NCBI GenBank assembly: GCA_049999725.1
Contig: JBNGIS010016470.1
Span: 1 to 30,857, forward strand
From: Haplomitrium mnioides
Lineage: Eukaryota > Marchantiophyta > Haplomitriopsida > Calobryales
DNA: 30,857 nucleotides
Direction of reading: 5' to 3'
This document shows, piece after piece, positions 1 through 10,145 of the stretch (its first letter is position 1; every line of letters begins with the position of its first letter). The notes under the pieces are model-generated. The model was not told the origin of the DNA, searched no databases, and saw nothing but the letters and a program-made list of their open reading frames with translations. The position numbers were made by a program, and so were the translations under genes.

Positions 1-748
1 TGCTATACAATTGATCACGGCATCTGGTGAGTTGTTCTTTCATTTTTATTATTATTTTTTATTTTTTTGTTTTTTATTTCTCTTGCATTTTCGTTACAAT
101 GTTTGATGTGATTGTTTATCTTTTTGCAGAGACAAAAGCAATATACATCATTTTGGTGGTCCTAGAATTGCACATGCCCACGAGTATTGGACAGTGGGCT
201 ACAAGACAAAGGAAGGAAAGAGGAGCATACGCCATTTCAATTTGCAGGCTTCTTCTGCGACCAGACTTCCTCGACAACATATGCAGAGTGTTTTTAGCTG
301 TCCTGTAGTTTCTGCAAAGCTTAAACATCCAAGAGATGATGCTCCTGTGAATGTTTATCAAAAGCCACAAGCTCTGTACAAATTTTTTATCAACCATTTA
401 TCAACAGAGCAAGATTGGATCCTTGATCACTACTTTGGGTCTGGCACAGGCCTTTGCTGTTCTCTTAAGTTGATGCGAAATTGCATTGCCGTGGAATATG
501 ATTGACATCAGTCTATTTATATTCCTCAGGGGGTTTTGGGGATGGCTTCCTTGCCATTCGATGTGACTGAGTCACAGATAGTTTTTGCTTACCAGAAGGA
601 ACCTGTTCCTCCTAGTATTACAAGTGCTTCTCGTGACTCTGTTGTAATATCGAGGACTGGAAATTCTAGACAAGATTCTCTATTGGGTGCAGATGCTCAG
701 CCTATAGATTTAGATGAGACAGTTCCTCCCGAAGAGGAGAGAGTTTGA
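1..748 (+). pseudogene. ParB-methyltransferase element, copy A (3' part: beta-class DNA amino-methyltransferase C-terminus)
   Basis: This is the 3' end of a gene that begins left of the window. Exon 1-26 ends at a GTGAGT donor. The intron is 27-129 and ends TTTTTTGCAG. The last exon is 130-748 (619 bp, the same length as in copy C). The exon encodes a motif X-like NVYQKP, then ILDHYFGSGTGL (the motif I SAM-binding loop, FGSGTG at 434-451), then NCIAVEYD (motif II, whose acidic residue normally contacts the SAM ribose). Motif X followed by motif I at the C-terminus is the order of beta-class N6-adenine/N4-cytosine methyltransferases. The frame is open except for a TGA at 503-505, where copies B and C have an Arg codon, and a TGA formed across the exon junction. 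The tail is acidic (VPPEEERV). The fold assignment is secure; substrate and activity are unknown. Confidence 0.8.
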
Positions 749-759
749 GGACGTCTTGG

Positions 760-1484
760 TATATTTTGCATCAATAATAAAATTTATTTTTTCCAAATCT
801 TTTTTTGCCAAAGTTTCATCTTGTTGCTCTTTCAATCTATTACAAGTCTTTTCATCACGATTCAGCTTATTGCATCTAAGAATAAGTTGACCCAATTATT
901 ATTCTAAGAATGGTTTGAACGCAGTTACTAATCTAAAAATGATTTGGAGTCTTTGCACATTGTTTAGTGTCTTTGCGCATTAAGGCTTTGTAGTTCTTGT
1001 TGGATTCTCTGCGCGCTTAAGCTGTAAGGTTGTTGTTCAGAGTCCTTGCACCCATTGGTCAAAGGGTTCTTGTTCAATGTCTATGCTTACATAGGCTGCA
1101 GGGTTCTTGTTTAGAATCTTGGGGTGTTTTAGCTCTAGGATTCTAGTTGAAAGTCCATGCGTGCATAACTTCATTGTTCTTGTTTAGAGTCTAAGCACGC
1201 ATAAGATTTAGGATTCTTGTTCAAAGTCTATGCGTGCATAGACTTTATGGTTCTGGTTTGGAGTCAATGCTTGCATAGACTTTGTTGGCTACAATGCTCA
1301 AAGTGAGGTTTAAAGTCCTTACTCGACTGGACATTTACGTTTTCCTGTAGTTTTTTTCNNNNNNNNNNNNNNNNNNNNNNNNNNNNNNNNNNNNNNNNNN
1401 NNNNNNNNNNNNNNNNNNNNNNNNNNNNNNNNNNNNNNNNNNNNNNNNNNNNNNNNNNTTCCTGGTTCAAAGTAGCGGTTGTTC
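760..1484 (+). repeat. 3' tail of copy A with a 36-38 bp palindrome-bearing tandem array
   Basis: After the stop codon comes an AT-rich stretch with AATAATAAAA (possible poly(A) signal). From about 1028 to 1285 there are seven degenerate units of 36-38 bp, starting near 1028, 1065, 1102, 1138, 1174, 1211 and 1249. Each begins like GGTTCTTGTTCAAAG, and most carry a TATGCGTGCATA-like core. The best core, GTCTATGCGTGCATAGAC at 1227-1244, is palindromic except at its centre. The same tail, in the same order, follows copy C (27421-28232 on the minus strand), so it belongs to the element. Similarity stops at about 1484, after AGTAGCGGTTGTTC. Confidence 0.75.
1359..1458. other. Assembly gap (100 N)
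   Basis: A fixed-size run of 100 N inside the 3' tail of copy A, 26 bp before the shared element end. Copy C has a gap at the equivalent place. Confidence 0.99.
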
Positions 1485-4149
1485 CTAACATTTTTTTTCT
1501 AATTTGCTTTCCGTTGTCCGTTTCTATGAGGCATTTGGTTGTGGTCGAGATGATAACCTGTTAGCCCTTCCTTCTGTGGCCTTGGTCTCTAGTGGCAGCT
1601 TCCTTCTAGTTTGCCTTGCTAGCTCTCAATAGTGATGACTTGATTCCTAGGAAGGGGGTTGTCAACCGGTTGGGAACAAGGTTACCACAATTTTTTTCAA
1701 TTTCAGTCTAAATGTCTTGCTTTTGGAAATACTGAAGACACATCTTTTATCTCAAGGAGCTGAAAAATACCAAAAGAGAACAAAGGACTAAGGGATGGTG
1801 ATCAAGCAAGGCGCTAAATTACGATCTAGATTCATGATACGGAGAGCTAAGCTGATATTCGCTAGCGACGCAACTCGATTACACCAAGAAGAGACTCTGT
1901 AGATACTTGGCAAAAGAACTTATGAAGGAGCTGGTGCAAGGGGCAATCCAAGAAGACAAGATCCATAGAAAAGAATAAAGAATAGGGAAGCGTGGACAAA
2001 ATTGATGATTCAAAGGCTAACTAAGAGACAAAGGCACTAAGGCAATTTGGGTCACTACATTCTTAATTCTCAACTATTGAGACCGTGGCATGGCTTGTTT
2101 GAAAGAGGAAAAGAAGACACTCTTAGTGCAAGTTGAGTTGAAGGAAATGATGGAGAAAAAAGGATGCAAGATTCTTCGGAAGTCAGCGACAACACACAAA
2201 TTCTATTAGGCTCGATTGGGTTCTAGTAGGGTTTTGTTCTTTCTATCCGATCTCTTCTTTCAGAGTTTTGTCATTTCTATCGGGCATGGTCAAGCTACAA
2301 AGTTGACTATATGACTTGTCCATTTTCTATCAGACATGAGAGTCCAACTTTCTTGTAGAAGACGGCATCATGCGGCGCTCAATCGAAAAAAGTCAACAAT
2401 CGAGTTAATTTTTCTTTTGGTATGACTTATCTCTTTCCTATCAGATGCAACCTTCCAACTTCCCCATAGAAGATGGCATCATGTGGCACTTTATCAGGTC
2501 CAATATGGTTTTTTTGCTAATCCTATCTTGCTTTTCAGCCCATGCTAATCTTTTCTTCACAAATCAACTCTATTCAAGTGGACTGCTAGGAGGTTCTGTC
2601 ACCGTTCATAAGGAATCAAGAAAAATGTTGCCACTAGAGAAACTAGCACTCTAGAAAAGGGAAACACTATTATGTAACAACAATCCACAATAACATCTAG
2701 TTGATTGCGCAGACGACGCAATCAAACACACGACCATGAAGTAGAGTTGCGACACAAAGTTATCAAACCTACTACCATCCGAGAAAGATTCAAATTGCTC
2801 GGTGTTGAAGTTATAGGGCCACTAACAAAATTATCACCAGAAGTTTGTAAGTAAAGTTAGAAATTGAAGGAGGGTCAGAATTGGGTTGTGAAAGATTCAA
2901 CCGCTCTCTAGCACAAGGCAATTGGCGCTTGTAGGGGGAATAAAGGCAGACAAGGAGCACAATAGAAGGATCGGAATGTTGGTAGTAAAGCAAGGAGGAT
3001 TATTAGAAGGTTGAGGTGGGTGTGCTAAAGCAAGCATAGACACTTCAGTAGAGGGGACTTGGACTTGCAAGGTGAACCCAACTGAGAGCATGAGGCTCTA
3101 GTATGGGGTGGATTTGCCTAAGCAATAGAGAGACTTGTGAGTGACGCCACTTCTTTAGTTGCATGCACCAACAAGCCTAGCAATGGTAGGCTATTACTCA
3201 ATCAAAGAGGCTCAACAAGGTGAGATTTTAATTTTGAACCGCATCGCCTAGTGAAAAGATCCCCTCTACCAACCATAGAGGGTCAACTCTAGCATGAGCA
3301 TAGCATCACAACCGTGGTGCAAAGCCAATTCAACATTCTGAGGATCGGTTCCCTAACCATTGTAAGTAAGTTCGAGAGGCTTCTATCTTTAACAACCACT
3401 ACTATGAACCAAGAACAGCCTACTTAAAACATAATTTTTTTTTTGTTTTTAAGAAAAAAATATGGGTTTGAGCTAAGAAACTAGAGAAAATGAGGTTATT
3501 TTTTAAAAACAAAAAGTACGTGAGGTTTTGAGCTTTATTTTTGGCCGTTTCAATAAGGATTATAGAGTGAGAGTCAATTTCATTATGCAAAATCAAACAG
3601 TATTCTAAGTATTTATGAAAATATTGGAAATCTCGAAATCAATGAAGAGTATAAAAATTATAATAAGTTCTCACAAGAAACTTGCATTTATCATTGATTA
3701 CAATTTGAAGCCAAAAAACTGAAATATAGGTCAAAAAAACTATTTTGAAATATGTTTTGTTGCAAAAACCCTATGCACACATAGACATAGTGCTCTTTGA
3801 AACTTATTTTTAAGAAAAAAAATTAGAAAACATGAGGAAAATGCCCAAACGGACTAGAAGTCAAGGGAATGAGTTTCGAATCGTAAACACAAAAACCAAC
3901 AAAATGAAACAGTGCATGGATTTAGAAACCCTATTTTTAAGTTAAGCAAGAAAGAAGATTTCATTTGTAGTTGAAAATCCATGCACACAAAAGTTAAAGT
4001 GGGCATAAAAAAGAAGGTTTCAGCAACTAAAAATATTTTATAATTCACAGAAACATATACACAAAGGAGTAATAGTCTAAAATCAAAAAGGCAGTGGCCA
4101 AGGAAATTTAATTAAGAGTGCAAACAAGAAACATCTCCACGTTTTTGAC
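1485..4149. other. No recognisable gene; degenerate intergenic or old repeat sequence
   Basis: All six frames are broken into pieces under about 70 codons, with no motif I can assign. Visible contents are an imperfect tandem duplication near 2311-2532, A/T-rich tracts near 3430-3560, and one short near-palindrome, CCTATGCACACATAG, near 3769-3783. The phrase LGVEVIGPLT near 2795-2825 faintly resembles an integrase core but has no supporting context. Confidence 0.6.
2311..2532 (+). repeat. Imperfect tandem duplication, about 111 bp period
   Basis: ATGACTTGTCCATTTTCTAT at 2311 recurs in altered form (ATGACTTATCTCTTTCCTAT) at 2422. Both are followed by a short variable stretch and then a GGCATCATGYGGC core. 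The two copies are clearly diverged, so this is an old local duplication. No coding signal goes with it. Confidence 0.5.
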
Positions 4150-4560
4150 TATGTTCTACCAAACAAAGGTTTCAAGTTCTACAAGAGAGTCTTTGACTAG
4201 TATAGAATCTAAGTTCTAACATGTAGTCTTTGTATGTAGAAGCTTGAGGGTTGTATATCATACGTAGAATGTGTGGAAGGTTTGGACTTCCACCCCAAAG
4301 TCTATGCGCGCATTGGAATCCAAGCTCAACATATGAACACTCCACCCCAAAGTCTATTCGTACGTAGGAATTTGAACTCATCATTTGAACACTCCACAAC
4401 AAAGACTATCAAGAACCTAAGTTTTACGTTTTGCAGCAGAGCTTTTGTACACACAAAGTTTCGACTTGCGAATCAAAGTCTATGCACGCATAAGGTTCAA
4501 ACCTCTATAACCAAGGATACATGTGCTAAAGGTTCTATTTTTTGCAACAAACTCTAGACA
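4150..4560 (-). repeat. Palindrome-bearing repeat block downstream of the DUF7869-type gene
   Basis: Degenerate units with cores such as TCTATGCGCGCATTGG (4301-4316), TCTATTCGTACGTAGG (about 4352-4367) and CTATGCACGCATAAGG (about 4479-4494) are separated by CAAAG or AACACTCC phrases. In minus-strand orientation this block lies past the stop codon of the DUF7869-type gene, as the array in copy A lies past its own stop codon. The core is the same near-palindrome seen around copies A, B and C. Confidence 0.6.
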
Positions 4561-4994
4561 TGCTAAATATTATATTTTTTAATTCAGAATCTAAAAGTAA
4601 AGTTGGTATAAAGCTCTACATTTGAGTCAAACCGCGTCGAAGGTTTTTTGTTTTACATCAAAAATCTTACAAGCAAAAGATAAGTAGTCAATTTAGGCAG
4701 ATGCTTTAGTAATACAATAACTTGAAACTCTTATAGCAAGAAGTAAAGAAGGAAAGAACATACTTACATTTTGGATAGGAAAATATTTTTCAAACCAAAT
4801 GAAAATATTAACTAGAGATTTAATTTTCGTTTATAGAGAATAACATTCAATGTAGAACATTACACTAAAAAGCTCAAGGTGGTAGATAAATTCAAGAAAC
4901 TCCTTCATAACATTCTCACATACTTTATAAAATAATAATCTTAATTACAATATAATTCAAAGTACACAATAGACAATAAAATTCTTAAATTACT
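4561..4994. other. AT-rich 3' flank of the DUF7869-type gene
   Basis: AT-rich sequence between the palindrome block and the stop codon at 4995-4997 on the minus strand. Probably 3' untranslated or element sequence. I see no reading frame or structural motif in it. Confidence 0.4.
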
Positions 4995-7900
4995 TTAGTC
5001 ACTTGTTTCAACTTCTTTGGATTTAGCTTCAGAAGATTCATCAAGATTTACTTGATCTGTCTCAGTGTTAATAGCATTGATTGAATCTCTTTCAAGCATG
5101 TTAGGATTTATTATTTTTTTTCTTTCGTACTCAAATAGATTTGGTTTAATGGTAGCTAGAGTGGTTTTCTCAATTGGTTTTTCTGTGTAAGAAGAAAATC
5201 AAAAGACAGAATCATGATTTGTTTCACATTAAGTATATCAATATGTAACTTGGATTTGCATTTCCCTTTTGTTGCTGCTATTTTTTCTGGGAAGTATTGT
5301 TGAGACAATGCATCCTTAGCCTCACAAGCAAACCATTGAACACGTACTCGTTTTGGGTTTGGGGGTTCTTCCTCATCAAATGACAAAACTTTGAGGACTT
5401 TGGCAACCCAAAATAGTCTTCCCTTTGGATTCAGAGATGCAACAACACAAATACACATTCTAGCTTTCACCGCATGTAGATTGCCAAATTTGTGCTCGTA
5501 TCAGATGTTGTGCAAAAGAGTCCCTTCTCACGGCCTAGGTGCTCTATCATAGATTGCTCGATGTGTAGAAAGTATTTGTTGTACAGGAGTATCTTCTTTT
5601 GTCTATTGAGCATCAAGCTAAGAACCTAGAAAAGCATTTTGAGAGTCATTACAAGTATTTGTTGGTTGTGAAGGTGGAAAGGTGATTTTTGCTTCAAGTC
5701 ATCATATTTGGTTTTTAAGAATGTAGATTGCAATCTCTTGTTGGGCAAGAAAAAAATCATTCCACCATTGACTATCAGAATCTCTAAAGAACTTGTAGTA
5801 GTTCTCACTTATGTTGTCCTTTATTGCAAAGACAACTTTCTCAACATCATTTTCTCTTTCTTCCTTTTGAGATCGTTTGATTTCAAAATATGCCTTGAGA
5901 GGAATCAACATTGAACTTAAAATTTCTGTGTCCACTTTTGGTATGCACTTGAGCTAACAAATACCATTCGGAGGTAGCCAAAATTCATATGTTGAAAACT
6001 GTTTGCTCCAAATCTTTGCCTTGGAATCATTTAATTGGAGCTTGAATTGTTGATTAAAGTTACTATCATGTATCTTTTGCAAAAAACATTTTAAAATCAC
6101 AAGTTTCTATCAAAAGAGTTACACAAGTTTAGGATTATACGATATTTAGAGTGCCTTGCTAAGACTCGTAATCGTGAAAGCTTTGACACATTTCAAACAT
6201 TTCGAGAATTGACTGAACATTTGATTGATTTGATCGTGAGTATGACCAGCCATGAGACGTCCTATCTTGATTCTTAAGAAAACATTCTTAACAATGAAAA
6301 GACCAAGATATCCAAATAAGATGGAATTCTTATTCTCTTGTGTCGTGTTGTCCAACTGAAGATACAAAGTTGGAGGCAGCGGCCTTTCAAAGTCATTTAA
6401 TATTTTATTGAGCACAATAACTGTCAAATTAGAATTGCTTCTTAAGTTTCCATAGGTTAAGAAGACCTTTGAAGAAAGAGCATAATTGAATATTAAGGCA
6501 CTAACAACATACACATCCACCAAACAATCTTTATCATTGTTTTTCGGTAGCAAAGGCCAGTATAGAATAAAAATTTTCTTTTGATCCATTCCATCAATAA
6601 AATTTTCAAAGTACTTTTGACCATCAGCATAACATTTTCTTCAATGGTTTGCAAGTTTTGTTCTTTCTTTCATTTGTCGGTCACGATGAAGAAAACAATT
6701 GGCAATTATATTTGACTGCATCATCACAAAGCATGAAAGACATAAAAGAGTTTAGTAAAATATAAGTCAATGTTTCAAACTTCTTAAGACAACCTCAGGT
6801 GCTAAAAATATTCAAATCATCTTAAACAAATTGTTGGATTGGTAGAAGTGAAAATTTATAAAAAGATTAAAAACAAACTTTAGGTAATTTAAATAAAAGA
6901 GATTCTGAATAACATTCACAATAAGTACTTGTGTTTGAATTGAAATAAACATAAGTTTTGAAAGGAGAAAAAAAAGATTTGCTAACAAAAGCTCACAAAC
7001 TAGAACTATAATTTCAAAGGTAGCTTGGACTCTTTGATTGCAAAGGATTAAAAAAACCAGAACACATTCTGTATGTATATAGGATCAGTGGAGACAACAA
7101 CTGATTGTATGTGTGTATAGAACCAAAAGCAACAACACCAATATCATGGCTTCCTTTGGTTGTTGTTGCGACTAGTTTCGAAATAAACAAGAACAAAACC
7201 TATGCGTGCATAGGATTTGCAAACAACAGAAATGATTCTTGCTATTGGTTATCTAGCAAAGGGCTTTTGATTCAAAGCAACTTGTTGCTAGACTAAGGTC
7301 ACCACCAACAATCAGATCAATTTATTTGCTTTATTCGACTATAGACAAGTTTTGGATTCAAACTAAAAACAAAAAGCTCTATGTGAGTATAGGCTCTATT
7401 CTCACATCTCAAGTTGCTAAGAATTATTCGACTCAAATCTTGTTTGCTGAACAACTTTACAAAAAAAAATATCTTCTTGCACTAAGTTGAGAAAAATAAC
7501 ATCTCTAGAATTAAGCTTTGAGTCTTGAAAAAAGAACATAGATTAACCAAAGGTTTCAAAGAGAAGAAATTTGTTACCTTTGTCAAACTCTAAGACAAAT
7601 TTTTCTTGCAATGACTTTATTTCTTCGCATGTTTCACAACAGCAAATGTATTGCATTTTGGAATTTTAACACTTGGAAAATGAGTTCTCCAATATTTTGT
7701 AAAACCAAAAAAAACTAAGAATGCAATCATGATCTTTCTCTTTTAAATAAGTTGTGTAGTGATCATAAATGTCCAATTTTGTTAAATTATCGAGCAAGTT
7801 ATAAGCTTTGTGAGTGGGCATTCTCTTGCAGTGTCCTTTAAAAAAATTGTCCATCTACTTACTCACAAATACTCCTTTAGCGGATAATTCTATTTTTCCA

Positions 7901-8080
7901 AAAATGCCTCTACAATGTGTGTTTTTAAATTTTGAATCCTTTGGATTCGATCACTCCTTACTAATAATATTAATTTAAAGGCTCTTCTACAAACAATGGT
8001 ATCGCTAGGCAGAGTAAACCGATTGTCAACATTAGAGTCTTTTCTCAATACGCCCTATTGCAATATGATATCTCGATTCT
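4995..8080 (-). pseudogene. DUF7869-type transposase-like gene, multi-exon, decayed
   Basis: Read on the minus strand. About 8045-7870 encodes LPSDTIVCRRAFKL, the N-terminal 'VCR+AF' region. About 7900-7578 continues through MDNFFKGHCKRMPTHKAYN to a Cys pair, with a one-base slip near 7640. An intron of about 857 bp runs from a GGTAAC donor near 7577 to a TGCAG acceptor near 6720. The core exon at about 6720-6146 carries HRDRQMKER, DGMDQKK, LPPTLYLQLDN, TQENKN and GHTHDQINQMF. This order is what I recall for DUF7869 proteins, probably RNase H-like and transposase-related. Downstream, about 6078-5190 stays largely in one frame through FEIKRSQKEERE, WWNDFF and GRLFWVAKV. After a frame change near 5160-5175 a clean stretch ends at TAA 4995-4997. 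There are at least five in-frame stops. The family is likely; catalytic function is inferred. Confidence 0.62.
6721..7577 (-). other. Probable intron of the DUF7869-type gene
   Basis: The region lies between a plausible donor (AAAG then GTAACA near 7577) and acceptor (ATTTGA in plus orientation, TGCAG then TCAAAT on the minus strand near 6720). All frames inside are short. It holds CCTATGCGTGCATAGG at 7199-7214, palindromic except at the central two bases, and a degenerate second unit near 7378-7400. Intron boundaries are inferred from reading frame and splice consensus only. Confidence 0.5.
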
Positions 8081-8655
8081 TGATGCTTTGTTGAAAATAC
8101 GTTTCTCTCACAATTTCAAAAAATCTGTCTTGCACAACGACAAGCAATTATTTCAACAACATGAAATTTTCTTCAATTTAGAAATTGACATTGGATCAAG
8201 TTTTTTCTTCACAAAGCTCTTGTCGTGATGGACTTTCTACAAAAAAGTTTCACAAAGGTGTTTACCCATATGGGTTTTGGCTTAGTCAAGGAATTCTTAT
8301 GTTGTATTGGTCAATTTGATTTGTAGACGAATCCAACATTCAAAGACAATTCATTGCCTTAAAGATCTTGATCATCATCATAAATACTATTTGTTCTTTC
8401 GCAATAATTCTTCAAAAGATGAAGTCCTCCTTGAGGATTGAGAGAACTTCACCATGCCAAAACAAAATCTTCATCAATATCTTGAATATTAAGAATTGTT
8501 TTTATAATATAATCGGTGCTCTTGGCAATAACTCCAATGAAATATTGATTGAATGAGACTACTTGTTAGAATCATCTCCCAAACTATCATGTGAAGATTC
8601 CCCTAAAAGACTTTGGTTTATTTTAGATTTTCTAATCTCATTGTGAGGGTCAAAT
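8081..8655 (-). pseudogene. Possible 5' exons of the DUF7869-type gene
   Basis: On the minus strand about 8643-8555 reads NEIRKSKINQSLLGESSHDS with no stop for about 27 codons, then breaks. The rest up to 8081 is fragmented in every frame. The position directly upstream of the recognisable N-terminal motif and the shared strand suggest degraded leader exons. The protein sequence itself is not diagnostic. Confidence 0.3.
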
Positions 8656-8783
8656 TGAATTGAATTCACTTACTGTTTGAGTGGTGCTATCGGTGACAAT
8701 GATTTATCTCTAAAATTGAAACTGTAGTAATACAAGCATAAGGTTGTGCTATTTATAAGAAAATACATAGGAGTGAAGGAAGT

Positions 8784-9110
8784 GGTAGTGAGTCACTTTT
8801 AGGGTTGAGATTAGATTACTTGGTTTCAATCTCATTAGTAGAGAGCCACTTTTAGAGCTGAAATTAGAAGTTACTTGTAAGTGAAGAAAGAGGAATGACA
8901 CCCTCTTCTCTTGTATAAATAGAAGGGCTTCTTAGCCCCAGTTCTAATTTTGGAGTTCCTCTCAAATCACTTGGGCTCTTTGGTTGCTTGGCTTTTGCTT
9001 GCACTCTTGGTCTTAGCTTGAACCTTGAGTTGCTTTTGGTTGAAGAACTCTATTAGAGTTCACTATGAGTTCTTACTCATTTGGATTTGGTCTTTGAGAT
9101 TCTTTTATAT
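8784..9110 (+). mobile_element. 5' LTR (3' portion certain, 5' boundary unresolved) of chromovirus 1
   Basis: The sequence immediately upstream of a primer-binding site contains a TATA box and a promoter-proximal region, as an LTR should. The 5' boundary is a guess, because the matching 3' LTR was not found after 12290. Two related phrases, GTGAGTCACTTTTAGGGTTG (about 8789) and GAGAGCCACTTTTAGAGCTG (about 8841), show a short internal duplication in the presumed U3. Confidence 0.55.
8914..8920 (+). promoter_or_regulatory. TATA box of the chromovirus 1 LTR
   Basis: TATAAAT within TTGTATAAATAGAAGGGC, about 195 bp upstream of the primer-binding site. This is the expected place for an LTR promoter. 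Confidence 0.65.
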
Positions 9111-9123
9111 TGGTATTAGAGCC
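9111..9123 (+). promoter_or_regulatory. Primer-binding site, initiator-Met tRNA type
   Basis: TGGTATTAGAGCC differs at one base from TGGTATCAGAGCC, the usual plant LTR retrotransposon site complementary to the initiator methionine tRNA 3' end. It marks the 3' limit of the 5' LTR and the start of the internal region, followed 12 bp later by the putative gag ATG. Confidence 0.85.
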
Positions 9124-9135
9124 ACGTTTCTTTTT

Positions 9136-9831
9136 TATGGTGAGTTACATGGAGAATCAAGAGGCAGTGGTTCAAGCAATAGAACAATGACTTGAACATC
9201 TTTCACGTCTTTTGAAAGTGGGAATGAAAGAAAGGGCAATGTTTCGAGAAGAAGAGAGTTATGGGCGATTTACAACGCCCAAAGCATCTGATGGAAAAGT
9301 GGTTTGTGGTGCTTGTGAGAACTTCATCTTCGATTGTGAACGATATTTTGAAGCTACAAACATTAGAGAGGATAGTCGGTGAATTCTATTGTGGCAAGCC
9401 AATTAGAAGGAGTTGCAAAGACTTGGTGGAGAAATCAATTAGAACAAATACAATGTGGATTTGTTTCTCCTGATTGTTTCTTGGTGTGAGTTCAAAGAAG
9501 CAGTGATTTCAAGATTTAGGGCTGTAAATGCTTCAAAAGTAGCAAGAGATCCATTGGCCGAATTGAAGCAACTTGGTATCGTAAGAAGCTATGTGACACA
9601 TTTTCAGAATACAATTATGCAAATTCTTGATATAAGAGAAGAAGAAGGACTAGACCACTTTGTTTGGAGATTGAAGCCTCCTACAAGAATAGATGCTACC
9701 ATGAGTGAGCCTACTCAATTAAAAGAGGCAATGCGTATGGCTGAACGACATGGCTCATTAATTGTTGCTACAAAAGTTAGATCTCATCCTCAATCATTTG
9801 AAAAAAGGTCCTCAAAACTTTGCAAGCTCTA
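9136..9831 (+). pseudogene. gag: gag of chromovirus 1 (Ty3/gypsy), frameshifted
   Basis: The reading frame starts at ATG 9136 or 9148 just after the primer site. The retrotransposon gag core is visible as LEGVAKTWWRNQLEQ (about 9386-9430), then a one-base slip near 9465-9480, then EFKEAVISRFRAVN, DPLAELKQLG and SYVTHFQN (about 9488-9630). These are the standard order and spacing of the structural gag domain. In-frame stops occur early (TGA after AIEQ) and after EDSR. No zinc knuckle is visible after the core, so either it is lost or this lineage lacks it. Gag normally forms the cytoplasmic virus-like particle that packages the element RNA. This copy cannot make it. Confidence 0.8.
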
Positions 9832-9884
9832 ATAGAATTAAAATTCCAACAAGAATTTGAGGTACCTTATTTCATCTTGATGGT

Positions 9885-10145
9885 ATGATTGAGGAGCACT
9901 CTTGTAGAATGTTGGTGGATAGTAGGAGTTCTGAAAATTTTATGTCGCCATGTTTTGCTAAGATAATCAAAGCAAAATATAAGCTTATCAAAGGTAGTGT
10001 TGTGACTATGGCTGATGGCCAAAAGCATGACGTGTTTTTCTCTCAAAAGCCATTCCTTCTAAGGATTGGAAAAGAGTATACGAAATCGATGCAGTTTGTT
10101 ATTGCACCTATACAATATAATATCATTTTAGGATTGCCTTGACTT
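9885..10145 (+). pseudogene. Aspartic protease domain of chromovirus 1
   Basis: CRMLVDSRSSENFMSP matches the gypsy protease active-site region, normally LVDSGSSHNF. The Gly after the catalytic Asp-Ser is replaced by Arg. The conserved C-terminal ILGLP is followed by TGA where Trp is expected. The domain is about 85 residues, near normal size. It normally cleaves Gag-Pol in the particle. The frame then runs directly into the end of reverse transcriptase. Confidence 0.78.

Noticed and set aside
2795-2825. Integrase-like phrase (LGVEVIGPLT)
   Set aside because: Ten residues without a zinc finger, DDE context or frame support on either side.
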